In this document: piece by piece, positions 1-5,877 of the stretch
Position numbering within the stretch: the first letter of the stretch is position 1
Layout: each line of letters starts with the position of its first letter
Virus record (IMG/VR): IMGVR_UViG_3300017744_001974
Coordinates: 1-30,555 of that record
Direction: 5' to 3' (one strand)
DNA: 30,555 nucleotides
From: a virus
Translations under genes and position numbers: made by a program
Notes under the pieces: generated by a model
Database searches by the model: none
Told to the model about the DNA's origin: nothing
What the model saw: only the letters and a program-made list of their open reading frames with translations

Positions 1-168
1 ACTGTATTAACTCCAATTATAGCAGCTAACTTAGAAGAGGAGCAAATGGTGCTTACAAACTGGATTCTTGCAGCAGTAATAATAAGAAACTTTTACTTGT
101 ATGAAGAGGCTTCAGAATGCAGAGATTTTAATTACCATCATATTACAGGCGTAAATGTATCGTGCTAA
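1..168 (+). CDS. 3' end of an unidentified gene (5' partial)
   Basis: Frame 1 is open from the window edge to TAA at 166-168, giving the last 55 residues of a protein that starts upstream. The visible part has an acidic stretch (LEEEQ), then a hydrophobic helix-like segment (NWILAAVIIRNFYLY), and ends in VNVSC. I recognise no family. Its stop overlaps the GTG start of the cyclase gene by 7 nt, so the two are probably translated from one message by coupling. A lysis or structural role cannot be argued from this fragment. Confidence 0.55.
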   Translation, partial: TVLTPIIAANLEEEQMVLTNWILAAVIIRNFYLYEEASECRDFNYHHITGVNVSC

Positions 169-1946
169 ATAAAGTTATCACAATAGTACTGTTTATGGGA
201 TTGCTTATATGGAATCCTGGTGTCATGCAAAGAGTCGAACTAATTGGTTACGACTACTTAATCATGAATACCGAACCAGTACAGAACGAGAACATTCTGA
301 TAGTTGATCTTGATGAAGATTTTCTACAGACTTATGGCGGATGGCCGTTACCTAGGTCAGTGTTTGGTGACTTAATCACTACTACACAGGCCGTACCAGG
401 TTTTACAATCTTGATGCCAAACCCCGACATTCGTGGTAAAGATTATGATAATTACTTTGCTATGCGAATGCAATACATACCAACAGTCCTTGCTTCAGCA
501 GCATCGACACAAGTAACTGGGACAAACCCTCATGTAGGTACTGCTCAGTTAGGAGAGGACCCATTACCATGGCTATTCGAACTACCAGGAATTTTACCTA
601 CCGCGTCTACGCTGGAGTCAAAAACAAAGGGAATCGGAGTAGTAACCGCTACGCCGGAAATAGACGGGGTTACTCGTCGCATTCCCCTAGTCGTAAACGT
701 GCAGTCAAAACTCTACCCGAGTTTCGCCTTGGAACTCTTAAGAGTCGCCGTAAACGATCCTTCGTACCAGCTAAAAACAACACCAGAAGGTATTGATTGG
801 ATAAGAATCCCAAACTACCCACTGATGAATACAGATGCGAATGGTCGTATCTTTTTAAATTGGAATACGAAGTTTTACAAACAAAGCGGACTGGAGTTTC
901 TTAAGAAACCAATAGAAGCTCCGTTCGTTATATTCGGCACGACTGCAGAGGGTATAACTAACCCAGTGCCGACCCCTGCGGGGGCTAAATACCCACACGA
1001 AATCCAAGCGAACATTCTACACAATCTAATTACAGGAACCGCACCTAGCCAACCAACTTGGGCTACAGGAGCAGAAATCATCGCAACACTACTAGCACTG
1101 ATAATACTTGCTTTTGCATCAAGGTCAGTCTGGCTTTCCGTTCCCGCACTATTACTGATAACTGGAGGAAGTTTATATGGAGCCTGGCATCTATATAAAT
1201 CTTCTTACTTGCTTGACGTTAGTGGAATCGTAATTATATCCGTTCTCTTTTGGAGTATTCATACCTTTCTGAGTTTCCTATCGGAGTATCAACAGAAACT
1301 TCGAATCAAACAACAATTTGGGACATACGTTAGTCCCGACTTAGTAAAAAAATTACAGGACGACCCAACATTACTGAGATTGGGTGGGTTAACTTCACGA
1401 CTCACTTTTCTTTTTTCTGATATACGAGGATTTACCCCGATTTCGGAAAAATACCAAAAGAATCCACAAGGACTTACGAGCCTCATTAATCGTTTCCTTG
1501 ATAATCAGACTGAGATTATTCTCAAGCATGGGGGAACAATAGACAAATATATGGGAGATTGCATCATGGCATTTTGGGGAGCGCCGTGTCCAGACGAGAA
1601 TCATGTCGAAAATGCAACAAAGGCAGCTCTCGAAATGAGAGTGGCATTGGAGGAGTTAAATGAAAAACTCAGAGAAGAAGGCTTGGATGAGATTAATACA
1701 GGAGCGGGAATCAACACCGGGGACTGTGTCGTTGGAAACTTTGGCAGCAGCACTCGCTTTGATTACAGCGTTCTTGGTGATAGCGTCAATTTGGCTGCTA
1801 GACTAGAATCTAGCTGTAAAGAATATGATGCTGACTTAATTATATCTGAGCACAGTTTAGTAGATGGTTATGATTATGAGTTTCTTGACGAGGTAACTGT
1901 AAAAGGTAAGTCAGAACCTGTAAAAATCTATACCATACGAAAATAG
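162..1946 (+). CDS. CHASE2-domain membrane adenylate cyclase (class III)
   Basis: Predicted to make cyclic AMP from ATP at the inner face of the host membrane, under control of an extracytoplasmic CHASE2 sensor. Residues 5-20 are a membrane segment. Residues ~35-300 match CHASE2, with opening motif IVDLDEDFL, GGWPLPR and closing motif HEIQANILHNLITG. Three membrane helices follow (~304-373), then a class III cyclase domain (~410-594). Catalytic residues look complete: metal-binding D420 (FSDIRGFT) and D466 (YMGDCIMAFWG), purine-recognition pair K462/D534 (DYSVLGD), and transition-state N543/R547 (VNLAARLE). The K/D pair favours ATP over GTP. The 594-residue length is normal for bacterial CHASE2 cyclases. 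The GTG start overlaps the preceding stop by 7 nt. G+C is clearly higher than in the phage genes to the right (53% in 601-660 against 27% in 8401-8460, my counts), suggesting acquisition from a bacterium. Family assignment is firm; the role in infection is inference. Confidence 0.92.
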   Translation: MLNKVITIVLFMGLLIWNPGVMQRVELIGYDYLIMNTEPVQNENILIVDLDEDFLQTYGGWPLPRSVFGDLITTTQAVPGFTILMPNPDIRGKDYDNYFAMRMQYIPTVLASAASTQVTGTNPHVGTAQLGEDPLPWLFELPGILPTASTLESKTKGIGVVTATPEIDGVTRRIPLVVNVQSKLYPSFALELLRVAVNDPSYQLKTTPEGIDWIRIPNYPLMNTDANGRIFLNWNTKFYKQSGLEFLKKPIEAPFVIFGTTAEGITNPVPTPAGAKYPHEIQANILHNLITGTAPSQPTWATGAEIIATLLALIILAFASRSVWLSVPALLLITGGSLYGAWHLYKSSYLLDVSGIVIISVLFWSIHTFLSFLSEYQQKLRIKQQFGTYVSPDLVKKLQDDPTLLRLGGLTSRLTFLFSDIRGFTPISEKYQKNPQGLTSLINRFLDNQTEIILKHGGTIDKYMGDCIMAFWGAPCPDENHVENATKAALEMRVALEELNEKLREEGLDEINTGAGINTGDCVVGNFGSSTRFDYSVLGDSVNLAARLESSCKEYDADLIISEHSLVDGYDYEFLDEVTVKGKSEPVKIYTIRK

Positions 1947-1949
1947 TAC

Positions 1950-1978
1950 TTGACATCAGGTTGGTAATTTGATATAAT
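1950..1978 (+). promoter_or_regulatory. Full-consensus sigma70-type promoter
   Basis: A perfect TTGACA (1950-1955), a 17-nt spacer, and a perfect TATAAT (1973-1978) preceded by TGA, which also gives an extended -10 (TGnTATAAT). It lies in the 74-nt gap between the cyclase stop and the next gene. Transcription would start near 1985 and read into the small-gene block. No operator-like repeat overlaps it, so it may be active early or constitutively (inference). Confidence 0.85.
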
Positions 1979-2020
1979 TATCATGTATTTAATACAAAAG
2001 TTAAGAAAAGGGAGTAACAA

Positions 2021-2218
2021 ATGGACGCTGAACAAGTGGCAAACGATCTAGCTAGGCATGAAGCAGTCTGCGCGGAGCGATGGAAAACTGCATTTAACCG
2101 CTTTGACGACATGGATAATAGCTTAAAGCGTGTAGAAACAATACTGATTTCTGCAGCTGGTGGGGTTATTGTCGGAGCAGCAACCGTCATATTTACAATA
2201 TGGAGTATGCACTCATAG
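2021..2218 (+). CDS. Small single-pass membrane protein, XhlA/holin-like
   Basis: A 65-residue protein. Residues 1-38 are charged and probably helical (AEQVANDLARHEAV, then RFDDMDNSLKRVET). Residues ~40-62 are one membrane helix (SAAGGVIVGAATVIFTIW) followed by a very short tail. This amphipathic-helix-plus-one-helix layout is that of XhlA-type haemolysin/holin accessory proteins, but small phage membrane proteins of other roles look similar. The ATG has a good ribosome site (GGGAG, 6 nt upstream) and is the first gene after the strong promoter at 1950-1978. Product class is moderately supported; a lysis function is inference because no endolysin is visible nearby. Confidence 0.75.
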   Translation: MDAEQVANDLARHEAVCAERWKTAFNRFDDMDNSLKRVETILISAAGGVIVGAATVIFTIWSMHS

Positions 2219-2227
2219 GAGAAAACA

Positions 2228-2410
2228 ATGGAATTAGATTATTCTAAAAAAGATATAACAAAAGCACCTAAAATGAAAAAGGTAAAAACAGAAGTACCTG
2301 AAGGTGTAGAACTTTATGAAAAAAGAGGACTATGGCATCTAAAAGGAGATGGAATAGACCACCAAATATTTAAAACTAAACAGGAAGCACTTACATGGCT
2401 AACGAAATAA
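2228..2410 (+). CDS. Hypothetical small protein
   Basis: A 60-residue, Lys-rich protein preceded by AGGAG at the right distance. The second half (ELYEKRGLWHLKGDG, then FKTKQEALTWL) reads like a small beta-beta-alpha domain, but I cannot name a family. It begins 9 nt after the preceding stop, and its end overlaps the start of the next small ORF by 16 nt. It is therefore a middle member of the small-gene operon downstream of the 1950-1978 promoter. Confidence 0.7.
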   Translation: MELDYSKKDITKAPKMKKVKTEVPEGVELYEKRGLWHLKGDGIDHQIFKTKQEALTWLTK

Positions 2411-2553
2411 AAGAAGCCTTGAAAAAGGCAGTGGAGCACTCAGAAGAAAAGAATGAGTCTCCAGAACTTACTAGCAGAATGAAAAGATTACTTGCTAGAA
2501 AGAAAAATTTAAAGAGAAGATCACACAACCCTAATCGTAAAAGAACAAGATGA
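2395..2553 (+). CDS. Small basic hypothetical protein
   Basis: A 52-residue ORF. The N-terminal half is a charged helix (NEIKEALKKAVEHSEEKN). The C-terminal half is very basic (RMKRLLARKKNLKRR, ending NRKRTR), so RNA or DNA binding is plausible. Its ATG lies inside the end of the previous gene, and its stop overlaps the next ATG as ATGA (2550-2553), a usual sign of coupled translation. No family is recognised. Short length limits confidence, but the exact overlaps on both sides support a real gene. Confidence 0.6.
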   Translation: MANEIKEALKKAVEHSEEKNESPELTSRMKRLLARKKNLKRRSHNPNRKRTR

Positions 2554-3053
2554 TCGATAAGGAAAGACTTGCTAAAGAGTATGTCTGGGTTCATGAAAAC
2601 ACTACTACAATGAGTGGTAGAACAACAGTAAAGAACAAAGATATAATTAAGAAAGTTATAGACAGAGTAAATCCTGTCAATGTTTTAGACTTTGGTTGTG
2701 GTAAAGGTTGGCAGTACACTCGACAGAATGTACACGAAGATTGGGGTATACCAATGCCAACACTATACGATCCTTACGTAGCTAAGTATAATAAACTAGC
2801 AGGATATAAATGTAACTTTTTCGATTTAGTACTATGTGTAGATGTGATGGAACACATACTACCAGAAGAAGTCGATAGTGTACTACACTCAATATTCTTT
2901 TTAGGAAACTCTGTGTATTTTCATATTGATACTAAACCAGCAATTAAAAAGTTTAGTGATGGTACTAATTTTCATGTAAGTCTACATAACGAAGAATGGT
3001 GGACTAATAAATTAAATGAGTATGGAACGAATTGGTACGCGGACTTCGAATAA
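2550..3053 (+). CDS. Class I SAM-dependent methyltransferase-like protein
   Basis: A 167-residue protein with the Rossmann-type SAM-binding signature VLDFGCGKG (residues 45-53), a plausible motif II acidic region (LYDPY, ~70) and a motif IV/post-IV region FDLVLCVDVMEH (~92-103), ending in a strand-like HFD/VYFHIDTKPA segment. It resembles the small Methyltransf_23-type proteins found in phages. The substrate is unknown: no target-recognition domain and no DNA-methylase catalytic motif (NPPY or PCQ) is visible, so a DNA methylase is unlikely; a protein or small-molecule target is possible. It starts by a 4-nt ATGA overlap with the preceding basic protein, and its end overlaps the following gene by 38 nt. 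Confidence 0.82.
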   Translation: MIDKERLAKEYVWVHENTTTMSGRTTVKNKDIIKKVIDRVNPVNVLDFGCGKGWQYTRQNVHEDWGIPMPTLYDPYVAKYNKLAGYKCNFFDLVLCVDVMEHILPEEVDSVLHSIFFLGNSVYFHIDTKPAIKKFSDGTNFHVSLHNEEWWTNKLNEYGTNWYADFE

Positions 3054-3204
3054 AAAGTCACATAAAGAAAGATTAAAGATTTGTGAACAGTGTCCAAACT
3101 ATAGTAAGTTTTGGAAAACTTGTAAGATTTGTCACTGTTTTATGCCCCTCAAAACAAAACTACGATGGGCTGAGTGTCCAGACGAGCCACCTCGTTGGAC
3201 TTAG
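3016..3204 (+). CDS. Cys-rich zinc-ribbon-like small protein
   Basis: A 62-residue protein with six cysteines: C23-x2-C26, then C36-x2-C39-x-C41, then C54. The arrangement CEQCPNY, KTCKICHCFMPLKTKL and ECP recalls a small protein family common in marine and T4-like phages (from memory), of unknown function, presumably zinc-binding. The start is uncertain. ATG at 3016 or 3022 gives a 38- or 32-nt overlap with the methyltransferase gene and no clear Shine-Dalgarno; the conserved cysteine part begins only at residue 23. The gene is well supported even if the start is not. Confidence 0.78.
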   Translation: MSMERIGTRTSNKKSHKERLKICEQCPNYSKFWKTCKICHCFMPLKTKLRWAECPDEPPRWT

Positions 3205-3215
3205 GGAGATGAAGT

Positions 3216-3389
3216 ATGCCAAGAGGCAAAGGAACTTACGGCTCTAAAAGAGGCCGACCAAAGAAGAAAGGAAAAGGTAAAAAGAAAAAAGGTATGAGCG
3301 GACTCAAACCTTGTTTATCTGCAGCGCAGAAGAAATTACCAAAAGCTTTACAGTCAGGAATTCGTAAAAGAAACAAACCCTGCAAGTAG
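3216..3389 (+). CDS. Very basic small phage protein
   Basis: A 57-residue ORF with a good ribosome site (AGGGAGATGAAGT before ATG). The N-terminal part is a Gly/Lys/Arg tail (RGKGTYGSKRGRPKKKGKG), and the C-terminal part contains LKPCLSAAQKKLPKALQSGI and ends NKPCK. The strongly positive charge suggests nucleic-acid or anionic-partner binding. The start MPRGKGTYGSK is, from memory, typical of small proteins in marine phages with no assigned role. It is one of six basic proteins in this block. Confidence 0.75.
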   Translation: MPRGKGTYGSKRGRPKKKGKGKKKKGMSGLKPCLSAAQKKLPKALQSGIRKRNKPCK

Positions 3390-3395
3390 TTTACC

Positions 3396-3407
3396 GAGGA
3401 GGTGATC
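3396..3407 (+). promoter_or_regulatory. Exceptionally long Shine-Dalgarno-like sequence
   Basis: AGGAGGTGATC at 3397-3407 is complementary over 11 nt to the 3' end of 16S rRNA, far longer than any other ribosome site in the window. No long ORF starts just after it. Codons that could use it open only mini-ORFs: GTG at 3402 (16 residues, to 3452) or TTG at 3420 (10 residues, same frame). Confidence 0.55.
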
Positions 3408-3447
3408 AACAATTTAGGATTGGATGACCTTATACTAAACGCAAAAG

Positions 3448-3464
3448 CATGATATTATATCATG
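3448..3464. promoter_or_regulatory. 17-bp palindrome, possible operator
   Basis: CATGATATTATATCATG is a perfect 8+1+8 palindrome in the 124-nt gap between two genes. It is the largest intergenic gap of the small-gene block. It could be a dimeric repressor site or a small RNA hairpin. No clear -35/-10 pair with correct spacing overlaps it. Confidence 0.4.
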
Positions 3465-3538
3465 ACACGGAAAAATATCGAGGGGTCTCCAATCCGCCCT
3501 TCTACAAAGAATTATGCAAAAAACACCATATCAAATAG
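3449..3538 (+). CDS. Possible 29-residue mini-ORF
   Basis: ATG at 3449 overlaps the stop of the 16-codon mini-ORF at 3402-3452 (ATGA) and runs to TAG at 3536-3538, overlapping the start of the next gene (3514) by 25 nt. The peptide is polar and aromatic (LYHDTEKYRGVSNPPFYKEL). The nested start/stop chain after the long Shine-Dalgarno suggests a leader peptide or coupling device. It may equally be chance: 29 codons is short and no family is recognised. Confidence 0.3.
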   Translation: MILYHDTEKYRGVSNPPFYKELCKKHHIK

Positions 3539-4089
3539 CAAGAGCATTTTACAACGATAACGCAGTTCCAAATGATAGGGAAGTGCCAGTGTTGTATGGT
3601 GACTTATTCTCTAGAAGAGGAAATACTAGATTCTTCAAAAAAGAAACATGGGAAAAATTAGAAGGACAAAGCAGAACTAACCAACAAGCTATAGGTTTAC
3701 AACCGTTCTGTATCTGGGCTGATGCACATACAATTAGCGTTCGTAATGAAGTAATAACGATCACTCGAGACGCAAATAACAACGCACAGTCATTTCAATT
3801 TGGACATGACACTTTCAATACCATTTGTGTTAAGAATTTAGACGAAGCAAGAAAATTAGAAAATAATGACGGCCTGTTTGGCGGTTTATATGTTGTCGAT
3901 TACAGTTGTAAAAAGCTGTATAGATGCACAGTGAAGATAGAGCATAAAACTCGACTCGAGAGGATCTTAAATACTTATGTTACTGGGTTACCTTGGTTTT
4001 TTAGCCATGGAAACAAAGTGAATAAGGAAGGTCTGTGGAGAGGTCAATTAGACACTTTGCAGGATAATCCAGGTGGCCAAGGCTACTAG
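3514..4089 (+). CDS. Hypothetical 191-residue protein
   Basis: No family recognised. The protein is soluble with mixed charge and no membrane segment. It contains an aromatic C-terminal part (TGLPWFFSHGNKV, then LWRGQLDTLQDNPGGQ) and two central cysteines (YSCKKLYRCT) that could form a pair. The start is the first ATG in an open frame that extends back only to 3466; the upstream AAAGAA is a poor ribosome site, so translation may depend on coupling with the mini-ORF that overlaps it. It lies between the basic protein genes and a small membrane protein. Confidence 0.75.
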   Translation: MQKTPYQIARAFYNDNAVPNDREVPVLYGDLFSRRGNTRFFKKETWEKLEGQSRTNQQAIGLQPFCIWADAHTISVRNEVITITRDANNNAQSFQFGHDTFNTICVKNLDEARKLENNDGLFGGLYVVDYSCKKLYRCTVKIEHKTRLERILNTYVTGLPWFFSHGNKVNKEGLWRGQLDTLQDNPGGQGY

Positions 4090-4110
4090 GACGCGTATAC
4101 ATCGCAAGGA

Positions 4111-4124
4111 GTACTTTTTAGTAC
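4111..4124 (+). other. Small hairpin in leader of next gene
   Basis: GTACTTTTTAGTAC forms a 5-bp stem with a TTTT loop just before the ribosome site (ATAGGAG) of the gene at 4139. It is too weak for a terminator and has no following T-run. It may tune translation. Confidence 0.3.
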
Positions 4125-4138
4125 GATAGGAGATAAGT

Positions 4139-4315
4139 ATGTTAGGATTCTTTGAATGGCTCCAAGCATGGATAGCAGTATTACCAACAATAGTAATGAT
4201 CTGTTCTCTAATAGCAGCTTTAACTCCAACCCCTATAGATGACGGTTGGATGAAGAAAGTCTATAAACTAGTTGACTGGTTTGCCTTAAATGTTGGCAAA
4301 GCGAAAGATAAATAA
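4139..4315 (+). CDS. Small membrane protein, second holin-like candidate
   Basis: A 58-residue ORF preceded by ATAGGAGATAAGT, a good ribosome site. Residues ~8-32 form one hydrophobic helix (WLQAWIAVLPTIVMICSLIA). A Pro-rich turn (TPTPIDDG) and a basic, aromatic amphipathic tail follow (MKKVYKLVDWFALNVGKAKDK). One membrane helix with a positive tail fits phage holins and spanin-like or superinfection-exclusion peptides; none can be chosen from sequence alone. Confidence 0.68.
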   Translation: MLGFFEWLQAWIAVLPTIVMICSLIAALTPTPIDDGWMKKVYKLVDWFALNVGKAKDK

Positions 4316-4328
4316 ACATTTCGGGGGT

Positions 4329-4352
4329 ATAGTGGGCTGAAACGCCCACTAT
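4329..4352 (+). terminator. 9-bp hairpin before the basic-protein block
   Basis: ATAGTGGGC and GCCCACTAT form a perfect 9-bp stem around a TGAAAC loop. It ends 16 nt before the ATG at 4369, with the Shine-Dalgarno GAGGAG just after it. No T-run follows, so it is more likely a processing/stability hairpin or leaky attenuator than a full terminator. Confidence 0.45.
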
Positions 4353-4368
4353 GCATTGAGGAGATTCA

Positions 4369-4566
4369 ATGGCAAGAAAAAGAAGAAAGGCCGCTAAGAA
4401 AAGGCCAGTACCTACAAACCCTACTCTTTATGCAAGAGTAAAAGCACAAGCAAAGAGAAAGTTTAAGGTATACCCATCAGCATATGCTAATGGATGGCTA
4501 GTAAAAACTTACAAAGCCAAAGGCGGAAGGTATCGTATGGGTACTGGACGTAAAAGAAGGAAGTAA
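4369..4566 (+). CDS. Basic small phage protein, NPTLYARVKAQAK type
   Basis: A 65-residue protein starting with a basic tail (ARKRRKAAKKR). A compact segment follows (NPTLYARVKAQAKRKFKVYP, then SAYANGWLVKTYKAKGGRYR) and the end is basic (GRKRRK). The motif 'NP-LYARVK-A-KKF-VYPSAYAN-WLV--YK--GG-Y' recurs, from memory, in small proteins of marine phages and large DNA viruses of unknown function. It is probably nucleic-acid binding (inference from charge). Ribosome site GAGGAG lies upstream. Its stop overlaps the next ATG by 1 nt (TAATG). Confidence 0.85.
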   Translation: MARKRRKAAKKRPVPTNPTLYARVKAQAKRKFKVYPSAYANGWLVKTYKAKGGRYRMGTGRKRRK

Positions 4567-4853
4567 TGGCAAAACCTAAAGGTGGACTAACAAAATGGTT
4601 CAAAGAAGGTTGGGTAGATATTTCTCGTAAGAGAAAAGGAGGAGGACATCCTCCGTGTGGAAGAAAATCCGCACGAAGTAAGGGAGGCTATCCCAAATGC
4701 GTACCAGCTAGTAAAGCTCGAAGAATGACTTCGGCGCAGAAACGATCTGCAGTAACACGCAAGAGGAGAGCAGGTAATCCTGGTGGCAAACCTAGAAACG
4801 TATCAACCTTTGTTAAACGAAAAAGAAAAACAACACGAAGAAGGAGAAGGTAA
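4566..4853 (+). CDS. Basic phage protein, GLTKWFKEGWVDI type
   Basis: A 95-residue protein. Its order of motifs is GLTKWFKEGWVDISRKRKGG, PPCGRKSARSKGGYPKCVPASKA, MTSAQKRSAVTRKRRAGNPG, and an Arg-rich end (TTRRRRR). I recall this as a conserved family in phages and giant viruses (a DUF whose number I will not assert). Two conserved cysteines flank a Lys/Gly loop. Function is unknown; a role in packaging or condensing DNA is plausible from charge. It overlaps the previous gene by 1 nt and is followed directly by the next ATG. Confidence 0.85.
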   Translation: MAKPKGGLTKWFKEGWVDISRKRKGGGHPPCGRKSARSKGGYPKCVPASKARRMTSAQKRSAVTRKRRAGNPGGKPRNVSTFVKRKRKTTRRRRR

Positions 4854-5051
4854 ATGAACAGTCGCACACTAGCTAAAAAGTTTGAAATGACTCAACAGCT
4901 TTCGGCGATTGAAAAAACCGTGGCTACTGTAGTAATAACAAGACGCAGAGCCCTCTCCCAATTAGTAAAAATGAAAAATTACGCAACTATGCAGGAGTGT
5001 AATTTTCGGGATAAGCAAATTAAAAAGCTTATAGGAGAAAGAAATGGCTAG
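4854..5051 (+). CDS. Hypothetical small helical protein
   Basis: A 65-residue, mostly helical protein (KKFEMTQQLSAIEKTVATVV, then RRRALSQLVKMKNYATMQE, then FRDKQIKKLIGERNG), probably a short coiled coil. No family recognised. A good ribosome site, GAAGGAGAAGG, lies within the end of the previous gene. Its end overlaps the next gene by 8 nt, so it is translated as part of the basic-protein cluster. Confidence 0.72.
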   Translation: MNSRTLAKKFEMTQQLSAIEKTVATVVITRRRALSQLVKMKNYATMQECNFRDKQIKKLIGERNG

Positions 5052-5316
5052 AACAGGTTCATTTTTAAGCGGCCCTACTGGTGTACATGGTACTCAGAAG
5101 ATTCGTAAACATAAACTAAAAAGAGGACTAACCAGAGATTTGAATGCAGCAGCAGGAACTTTTGTTAATACAAAAAGCCCGTTGTCTAGCTCAGCAGGAT
5201 TTTATGGTGCAGCTCCAAAGGCAATTGGTCCAAGATTTGGTAAAACACTAAATCCAAAAAGAGCAACCTTTGGCAAAAGGTCAGCAGGAAGAATACTACC
5301 TAGACGAGGAAGATAA
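5044..5316 (+). CDS. Basic Gly/Ser-rich hypothetical protein
   Basis: A 90-residue protein of low complexity rich in Gly, Ser, Lys and Arg. It contains SFLSGPTGVHGTQKIRKHKL and SSSAGFYGAAPKAIGPRFGK, ending ILPRRGR. There is no membrane helix and no cysteine. Probably disordered and nucleic-acid binding (inference). Ribosome site ATAGGAGAAAG precedes ATG; its stop overlaps the next ATG (TAATG). No family recognised. Confidence 0.75.
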   Translation: MARTGSFLSGPTGVHGTQKIRKHKLKRGLTRDLNAAAGTFVNTKSPLSSSAGFYGAAPKAIGPRFGKTLNPKRATFGKRSAGRILPRRGR

Positions 5317-5876
5317 TGTTAAAATACACTGAGAACGCACTATCAAAAGAACGCTGTCAACAGATAATAAACTCTGTTGAAAGCTGGGAAGATGATATAT
5401 ATAAAAGAGATATAAACTTTGATGTTGATGCACAGAACATGACAAAAGATGAGCTGGAAGCAAATACTGTCGTTCTCAAAAAAGGTGGCAGAGGCAGAAG
5501 CGTACAGCAATCTGAATTAAGTTGCTTTGATACTTGGGACGGTTTACCTGTCTACAGAAGTAAAGTAATGAAGTATGAGGAAGGAGATTTTACCAATCCT
5601 CACAGAGATAGTATGTGGATGTGCCAGAGTAATTATTGGAAAGAAGGAACTAACAAAACTGCAAAAGATATTGTTATTATTCCTTTAAATGATGATTATG
5701 AAGGTGGTAATCTTTCACTAGGTAAGAATAAAGAGCAACCTTTAGAACAAAAAGTTGGTCAAGCTATACAGTTTCCACAAGACGGCTTAGAAATAAAAGC
5801 TAAATGGTGGCACGGTGTAGATAAAGTGACCTCAGGGACAAGATACGCACTAGTATTTTGGAATTTTAGAGACTAA
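5316..5876 (+). CDS. 2-oxoglutarate/Fe(II)-dependent oxygenase (prolyl 4-hydroxylase-like)
   Basis: A 186-residue enzyme of the double-stranded beta-helix fold that would hydroxylate a substrate using 2-oxoglutarate and O2. The iron triad is complete: H96-x-D98 (NPHRDS) and H166 (WWHGVDKV). R176 (SGTRYALVFW) is ten residues after the distal histidine, as expected for 2-oxoglutarate binding. The region IIPLNDDYEGGNLSLG (~110-125) matches the 'LN--YEGG-L' strand of P4Hα/PKHD-type enzymes. Such genes are frequent in marine phages, with mostly unknown substrates. It lies between genes for very basic proteins; whether these are its substrates is speculation. Confidence 0.92.
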   Translation: MLKYTENALSKERCQQIINSVESWEDDIYKRDINFDVDAQNMTKDELEANTVVLKKGGRGRSVQQSELSCFDTWDGLPVYRSKVMKYEEGDFTNPHRDSMWMCQSNYWKEGTNKTAKDIVIIPLNDDYEGGNLSLGKNKEQPLEQKVGQAIQFPQDGLEIKAKWWHGVDKVTSGTRYALVFWNFRD

Positions 5877-5877
5877 T

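Noticed and set aside
569-796. 75-codon basic ORF inside the cyclase gene in another frame
   Set aside because: It lies wholly within the conserved CHASE2 coding sequence, has no ribosome site, and its basic composition follows from reading that sequence out of frame.
2550-3053. DNA methyltransferase of a restriction-modification system
   Set aside because: Only a SAM-binding Rossmann core is visible; no NPPY or PCQ catalytic motif, no target-recognition domain and no restriction enzyme partner.
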